NCBI GenBank assembly: GCA_012511005.1 | Contig: JAAZGX010000100.1 | Location: forward strand, 1-9,024 | DNA length: 9,024 nt | Direction: 5' to 3' | Source of the DNA: Clostridiales bacterium | GTDB lineage: Bacteria > Bacillota > Clostridia > Oscillospirales > Acutalibacteraceae | Shown: one piece after another, positions 5,749 to 9,024 of the stretch | Layout of the letters: the number at the start of each line of letters is the position of its first letter | Position numbering within the stretch: position 1 is the first letter of the stretch | The notes under the pieces: generated by a model | What the model was told of the DNA's origin: nothing | The model's database searches: none | Seen by the model: the letters and a program-made list of their open reading frames with translations, nothing else | Translations under genes and position numbers: made by a program

Positions 5749-6609
5749 TTGAATAATCTTTCGGATATTAACACAATAAAAAGGATGCTTTCACACCACG
5801 GCTTCACATTTTCAAAAGGGCTTGGTCAAAATTTTATTATAGACAGCGAAGTTTGCCCTAAAATAAGCGAAAGTGCAGAGCTTGACGAAAACACTGCTGT
5901 GATTGAAATAGGTGCAGGAATAGGTGTGCTAACTGTGGAGCTTGCTAAAAGAGCAGGCAAGGTACTAAGCTTTGAGCTTGATAAACGGCTGTTGCCGATA
6001 TTAAATGAAACGCTTGATAAGTTAAGTAATGTTGAAGTGATAAATGAGGATATATTAAAGGCGGATTTAACGAAAATTCTTGCTGAAAAATGCGCCGGTA
6101 TGAGAGTTGTTGTAGCGGCAAATCTTCCTTATTATATAACATCTCCCGTTATTATGATGTTTCTTGAAAATAAGCTTGAGATAGACAATATAACGGTTAT
6201 GGTACAAAAAGAGGCGGCTATAAGACTGTGTGCGCCCGTCGGCACTCGTGAGGGAGGCGCCGTTACTGTTGCTGTAAATTACTATGCAAAGGCAGAAAGG
6301 CTTTTTTCAGTACCAAGAACATCATTTCTGCCAAAGCCGAATGTGGATAGTGAGGTTATAAAGCTTTTAATAAGAAAAACTCCCGCCGTCACAATTAATG
6401 ATGAAAAAGTATTTTTTAAGATAGTTAAGGGGGCGTTCCTGCAAAGGAGGAAAACGCTCAAAAACTCGCTTTTTGCATCACTTTTAATTCCAAAGGAGAA
6501 AACAGGGGAGGCTTTACAACTGTTGCGGATAAACGAGGATATAAGACCTGAAAAGCTGACTATGGAAGACTTTGCAAATTTATCAAATATACTTGCAGTT
6601 TATTTATAA
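5749..6609 (+). CDS. rsmA: 16S rRNA (adenine(1518)-N6/adenine(1519)-N6)-dimethyltransferase
   Basis: RsmA (KsgA) uses S-adenosylmethionine to dimethylate two adjacent adenines in the 3'-terminal helix of 16S rRNA late in 30S assembly. The 286-residue protein is full length. SKGLGQNFI is at 22-30, motif I EIGAGIGVLT at 53-62 binds the cofactor, the acidic E76 ends motif II, and NEDIL at 99-103 is motif III. The catalytic NLPYYITSP is at 125-133, and FLPKPNVDS at 193-201 is the usual downstream signature. The helical C-terminal domain is intact. The start is TTG 5749, five bases after GGAG (5740-5743); the nearby ATGs at 5733 and 5738 are out of frame. A near-consensus promoter and a strong terminator make it monocistronic. 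In many Firmicutes rnmV lies just upstream, and here the neighbour is instead a divergent kinase. Confidence 0.97.
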   Translation: MNNLSDINTIKRMLSHHGFTFSKGLGQNFIIDSEVCPKISESAELDENTAVIEIGAGIGVLTVELAKRAGKVLSFELDKRLLPILNETLDKLSNVEVINEDILKADLTKILAEKCAGMRVVVAANLPYYITSPVIMMFLENKLEIDNITVMVQKEAAIRLCAPVGTREGGAVTVAVNYYAKAERLFSVPRTSFLPKPNVDSEVIKLLIRKTPAVTINDEKVFFKIVKGAFLQRRKTLKNSLFASLLIPKEKTGEALQLLRINEDIRPEKLTMEDFANLSNILAVYL

Positions 6610-6629
6610 TTACAAATAAACCGAAATAT

Positions 6630-6668
6630 AAAAAACCGTATCATTATGTAATGGTACGGTTTTTGTTT
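6630..6668 (+). terminator. Bidirectional terminator between rsmA and the DUF6514-like gene
   Basis: AAAAACCGTA (6631-6640) pairs with TACGGTTTTT (6655-6664), and the intervening TCATTA/TAATGG extends the stem with one G-T pair around a tiny loop. A runs on the left and T runs on both sides (TTTTTGTTT on plus, TTTTTTATAT on minus) make it suitable for the two convergent genes. Confidence 0.9.
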
Positions 6669-6690
6669 AACGCGCATAGTAATAAAAAAG

Positions 6691-6918
6691 TTAAATAAGT
6701 AAATCTTCAATTATTTCCGCTATATGTACTTCTTCCGGTTCTGCTTCTTTTAGCAAAGAAATTATTTTTAATGCATAACTTTCGGATAATGAAAAGTCCG
6801 GAATTTCATAAAAACTTTTGCCGTCTTTGTCCGCGCGAATACCATAAACGACAGTAGGAAAGGTTTCGGCTTCAAATTGTTTCTCAGTGCAGACAAGTGT
6901 GTATTCTGTTTTTAACAA
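6691..6918 (-). CDS. Small hypothetical protein, DUF6514-like
   Basis: The gene encodes a 75-residue soluble protein from TTG 6918. The N-terminal half reads as beta strands with the segment FPTVVYGIRADKDG, followed by EIPDFSLSESYALKIISLL and an acidic helix ending VHIAEIIEDLLI. This pattern (YGI, then an Asp/Ser-rich turn and a C-terminal DVIED-like tail) recalls the DUF6514 family of small Clostridia proteins; no molecular function is known to me. The frame can be opened further upstream at TTG 6939, but the Shine-Dalgarno GGAGG (6931..6927) sits eight bases before TTG 6918. A consensus promoter places the transcript start near 6946, which would leave only about seven leader bases for the 6939 start. 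It is monocistronic, between the rsmA terminator and the YfhO terminator. Confidence 0.75.
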   Translation of the reverse strand: MLKTEYTLVCTEKQFEAETFPTVVYGIRADKDGKSFYEIPDFSLSESYALKIISLLKEAEPEEVHIAEIIEDLLI

Positions 6919-6926
6919 TAGTATTG

Positions 6927-6931
6927 CCTCC
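6927..6931 (-). promoter_or_regulatory. Shine-Dalgarno GGAGG deciding the DUF6514-like start
   Basis: GGAGG lies eight bases before TTG 6918 and inside the longer frame that would start at TTG 6939. It favours the shorter 75-residue product. Confidence 0.7.
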
Positions 6932-6952
6932 AATTCCAATTTTATGTTTACA

Positions 6953-6981
6953 ATAATACCAAGAATGACACTTTATGTCAA
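6953..6981 (-). promoter_or_regulatory. Sigma-A promoter of the DUF6514-like gene
   Basis: On the minus strand a perfect TTGACA (6981..6976) and TATTAT (6958..6953) are exactly 17 bases apart. Initiation near 6946 gives a 28-base leader. A palindrome at 6986-7008 lies immediately upstream of the -35. Confidence 0.8.
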
Positions 6982-6985
6982 TAGA

Positions 6986-7008
6986 AAATGTGAAAAAACT
7001 TCACATTT
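6986..7008. repeat. Palindrome upstream of the DUF6514-like promoter
   Basis: AAATGTGAA (6986-6994) and TTCACATTT (7000-7008) are perfect nine-base inverted arms around five bases. The TGTGA-N7-TCACA core resembles CRP/FNR-type operators but has one extra spacer base. The centre is about 51 bases upstream of the predicted start site, so an activator site is possible. An RNA hairpin after the YfhO gene is the alternative. Confidence 0.45.
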
Positions 7009-7015
7009 ATTTTAC

Positions 7016-7041
7016 TCAGTAATATATTAGCGTATTACTGA
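7016..7041. repeat. Second inverted repeat in the 6940-7110 spacer
   Basis: TCAGTAATA (7016-7024) and TATTACTGA (7033-7041) are perfect nine-base arms around an eight-base loop. No T run follows on either strand, so it is not a standard terminator. It sits between the palindrome at 6986-7008 and the YfhO terminator. Confidence 0.45.
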
Positions 7042-7042
7042 A

Positions 7043-7084
7043 AGAAAAAAATACGCGTTATTGGTGAATAACATCAATAACGCG
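7043..7084 (-). terminator. Rho-independent terminator of the YfhO-family gene
   Basis: CGCGTTATTG (7054-7063) and CAATAACGCG (7075-7084) form a perfect ten-base-pair stem. On the minus strand it is followed after two bases by a run of seven T (7050..7044). It begins 27 bases after the YfhO-family stop codon. Confidence 0.9.
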
Positions 7085-7110
7085 CACAATGTGATATATT
7101 ATAGGGAAAG

Positions 7111-9024
7111 TTATTTTTTGCGTTTAATTCTAATTTCAACGAATACGGCAAAAATGAATAAAAGCAAGGCGGCGGCGGAAACAGTCCCGCCCAATTTTAA
7201 TCCCGGTACAGTATATTTTAACTCTACAGTATGTTCGCCCTTATCAATATCAAGTAAAATTAGGTGTGTGTCCTCTGGACAAATAACCTCTGTTTCAACA
7301 CCGTCTATAAATGCGCTCCAACCTGTACTGAAAGGAATGGAAGTGAAAATCATCTGGTTTTCTTTTGCGGTAACAGTGCCTTTTATATATGTATCTTTAT
7401 ATTCTGTTATATTTAGCGCACCCTCGCTTAAGTACTCATAGCCTTTCATAAACTTTTTTTCATCCATTTCATAAAGTTTTAGCCAAATAGAGGCATTAAG
7501 CTCTTGTGTACCATTGGTTTCATCAAGGATTCTTTGTATTGTAGTTTCTGATAGAGTGGCAGTAAATGTTAAGGTGTCACCCTTTTTAGTGCCTTCAATA
7601 GGAACAATGTAAGAAACCACATTTTTAGGCAAGGAGAACAATTTTTCTTTTGAGTTTACTTTTACCGTAAGAGCATCAAAAATATTTGATGAGTAAAGGA
7701 AGTAAAGGTCATTGTCGGTGTCTAAGGTATAGCTAAGGGTAATCTCTGCTTCGTTAGGGTTTTCAAAAGTTACATCGTATAATCCGTTCATATATTCATC
7801 TAATAGCTGTTGTGGGTATTTGTCAAAAGAGTCCTCCTTAAAAGACCCCTCTTTTATCATCTCTGGTACAGATTTAATTACAGCACTTTTTGCCGTATGG
7901 TTTTGGGCTTCAATTATGCTAAATAAATTATCAATATTAGTGGCACTTTCAAACAAAACATTTTGTGAGCGAAAGTCACTTAAAAAACCGCCAATCCAAT
8001 TTGTTATGTCTTTATTTACAGAAAACGCAACAGGCAAGGGGTATTTGTATTTGTACACATCGGCAGTGGCATTTCCATCCTTAGAGGCATACTTTCCAAG
8101 GCTATTATAATACCTGTTATTAAATTCATTATCTTCAAAATCATAAAGATACCCTATAGAAAAGAAAGAGTTGAATACAGGTGTTTGCTTTTGGTAGTTA
8201 AAGGCATTTAATTTATTATGAGAGTTGCCAAGCCCGCCTATAGAATATGTTAAAATCTCATCACTCAAAGAGTGAAATGTAGAAACAGAGTTTATACCAA
8301 AATAGCTGCCCTTTAGCCCAAAGTCCACGGGGAAAGGGGCGCCAAGCACTTCACTTCGCAGAAGTGCGGGGCCAGTCATATCAGCTAAAGCAGTTTTAAC
8401 GGCACCTTTTTGGGATATAAGAACCTCAGGGCGTTTTTGGTCTGAAATAATTGTTAAGGCTGTGTTAGCTGTAAGCTCTATAAGGACTATTAAAATTAAA
8501 GCAGCAGATAAAAGCGTTTTTTTGTTTTTTAGGTTTTTATAAGCAAGCAGTAGGGCAGATATTAAAATTACAAGCACAAGGTTTATAACCATTTGCTGTT
8601 TTCCGTAAAACTCGTTTCCAAAAAACAAAAGTGCAATAGAAGCGGTAGCAGCTAAAGCTGTACTTATAATAATCAAAACATTTCTTACAGACCTTATATT
8701 AATAAATACCTTATAAGCTATAACAACGAGTAAAAAGATATATAAAAATGCAAACCTAAAAGGAAAGCCAGCAGGCACAGAAAGCCCATGCCATAACACA
8801 TTTATATCACTAAAAAGCAAAGAGATAATTAAAAATAAAGTAATAAGACTGTATGTTATGCGCTCACTAAGCCTTATTTTTTTAACGAAAAGTAGTAGCG
8901 GAGAAAGTAGCAGTACAATTGTTCCGCTATATAAAAACGGGTAAGGAATGCTATAGGCAGAGTAGTTAACAGCGGTATTAGTACCAAAAAGGTGAGCAGA
9001 TAGAAAATCCCAAAAACTAAAAAG
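7111..9024 (-). CDS. YfhO-family polytopic membrane protein, 5' end outside the window
   Basis: The frame has no stop from 7111 to the right edge, so 637 C-terminal residues are visible and the true start lies beyond 9024; the TTG at 8820 is an internal Leu codon. Counting from the edge, hydrophobic segments lie near 28-48, 55-72, 90-109, 116-134, 145-161 and 171-193. A large soluble, presumably extracytoplasmic region follows (about 200-605), then one last helix at about 611-631 and a basic tail RIKRKK. The segments VLWHGLSVPAGFPFRFAFLY (76-95) and FFSIGYLYDFEDN in the soluble part are typical of YfhO/DUF6077-like GT-C-fold proteins. In Bacillus subtilis YfhO is needed for lipoteichoic-acid glycosylation, so a surface-polymer glycosyltransferase role is plausible. 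The first extracytoplasmic loop, where GT-C catalytic acidic residues normally lie, is off the window. The last helix plus basic tail probably leaves the C-terminus in the cytoplasm. Confidence 0.85.
   Translation of the reverse strand, partial: LFSFWDFLSAHLFGTNTAVNYSAYSIPYPFLYSGTIVLLLSPLLLFVKKIRLSERITYSLITLFLIISLLFSDINVLWHGLSVPAGFPFRFAFLYIFLLVVIAYKVFINIRSVRNVLIIISTALAATASIALLFFGNEFYGKQQMVINLVLVILISALLLAYKNLKNKKTLLSAALILIVLIELTANTALTIISDQKRPEVLISQKGAVKTALADMTGPALLRSEVLGAPFPVDFGLKGSYFGINSVSTFHSLSDEILTYSIGGLGNSHNKLNAFNYQKQTPVFNSFFSIGYLYDFEDNEFNNRYYNSLGKYASKDGNATADVYKYKYPLPVAFSVNKDITNWIGGFLSDFRSQNVLFESATNIDNLFSIIEAQNHTAKSAVIKSVPEMIKEGSFKEDSFDKYPQQLLDEYMNGLYDVTFENPNEAEITLSYTLDTDNDLYFLYSSNIFDALTVKVNSKEKLFSLPKNVVSYIVPIEGTKKGDTLTFTATLSETTIQRILDETNGTQELNASIWLKLYEMDEKKFMKGYEYLSEGALNITEYKDTYIKGTVTAKENQMIFTSIPFSTGWSAFIDGVETEVICPEDTHLILLDIDKGEHTVELKYTVPGLKLGGTVSAAALLLFIFAVFVEIRIKRKK

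Noticed and set aside
7061..7441. 126-codon plus-strand frame covering the end of the YfhO-family gene
   Set aside because: It starts inside the terminator stem, is antisense to a conserved protein and resembles no family.

Overview
The window looks like chromosomal DNA from a low-GC Gram-positive anaerobe, most likely class Clostridia. The evidence is the A+T-rich sequence, strong Shine-Dalgarno sites, consensus sigma-A promoters, compact T-tailed terminators, a DUF6514-like small protein, a YfhO-family membrane protein and a sodium-pump decarboxylase beta subunit. No rRNA, tRNA, CRISPR array, insertion sequence or prophage feature was found. The species cannot be named from this sequence alone.

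Layout, left to right. (a) 1-65, minus: possible first 21 codons of a gene leaving the left edge. (b) 106-588, plus: DNA-deoxyinosine (hypoxanthine) glycosylase of the uracil-DNA glycosylase superfamily. (c) 614-3434, minus: a three-gene operon reading oadB-like sodium-pump beta subunit, a 50-residue OadG-like membrane peptide (2149-2301), then a GPH-type sugar:cation symporter. (d) 3435-3640: a divergent regulatory region with a consensus promoter for the operon, a plausible one for the oxidoreductase, and a widely spaced inverted 12-mer. (e) 3641-4705, plus: Gfo/Idh/MocA-family oxidoreductase. (f) 4765-5649, minus: PfkB-family kinase, with its own terminator at 4714-4749. (g) 5650-5748: two back-to-back promoters that overlap, one for the kinase and one for rsmA. 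(h) 5749-6609, plus: rsmA (16S rRNA dimethyladenosine transferase), ending at a bidirectional terminator. (i) 6691-6918, minus: DUF6514-like small protein with a consensus promoter. (j) 6940-7110: three successive inverted repeats, the last being the terminator of the next gene. (k) 7111-9024, minus: YfhO-family polytopic membrane protein whose reading frame stays open to the right edge, so its N-terminus is outside the window.

How the genes may work together. The coherent unit is 614-4705. A membrane sodium pump beta subunit and an OadG-like small subunit are encoded with a cation-coupled sugar transporter, and a sugar- or polyol-type NAD(P) oxidoreductase is transcribed divergently. The carboxyltransferase alpha and biotin-carrier subunits that normally drive this pump are absent, so either they are encoded elsewhere or these two proteins do something else. 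The other genes are housekeeping or envelope genes: base-excision repair, ribosome maturation, small-molecule phosphorylation and possibly cell-surface polymer glycosylation. A notable share of the visible start codons are GTG or TTG, each except one clearly placed behind a Shine-Dalgarno site. The best candidate for something undescribed is the alpha-less OadB/OadG pair coupled to a GPH symporter; it is an unusual arrangement rather than a proven new system.
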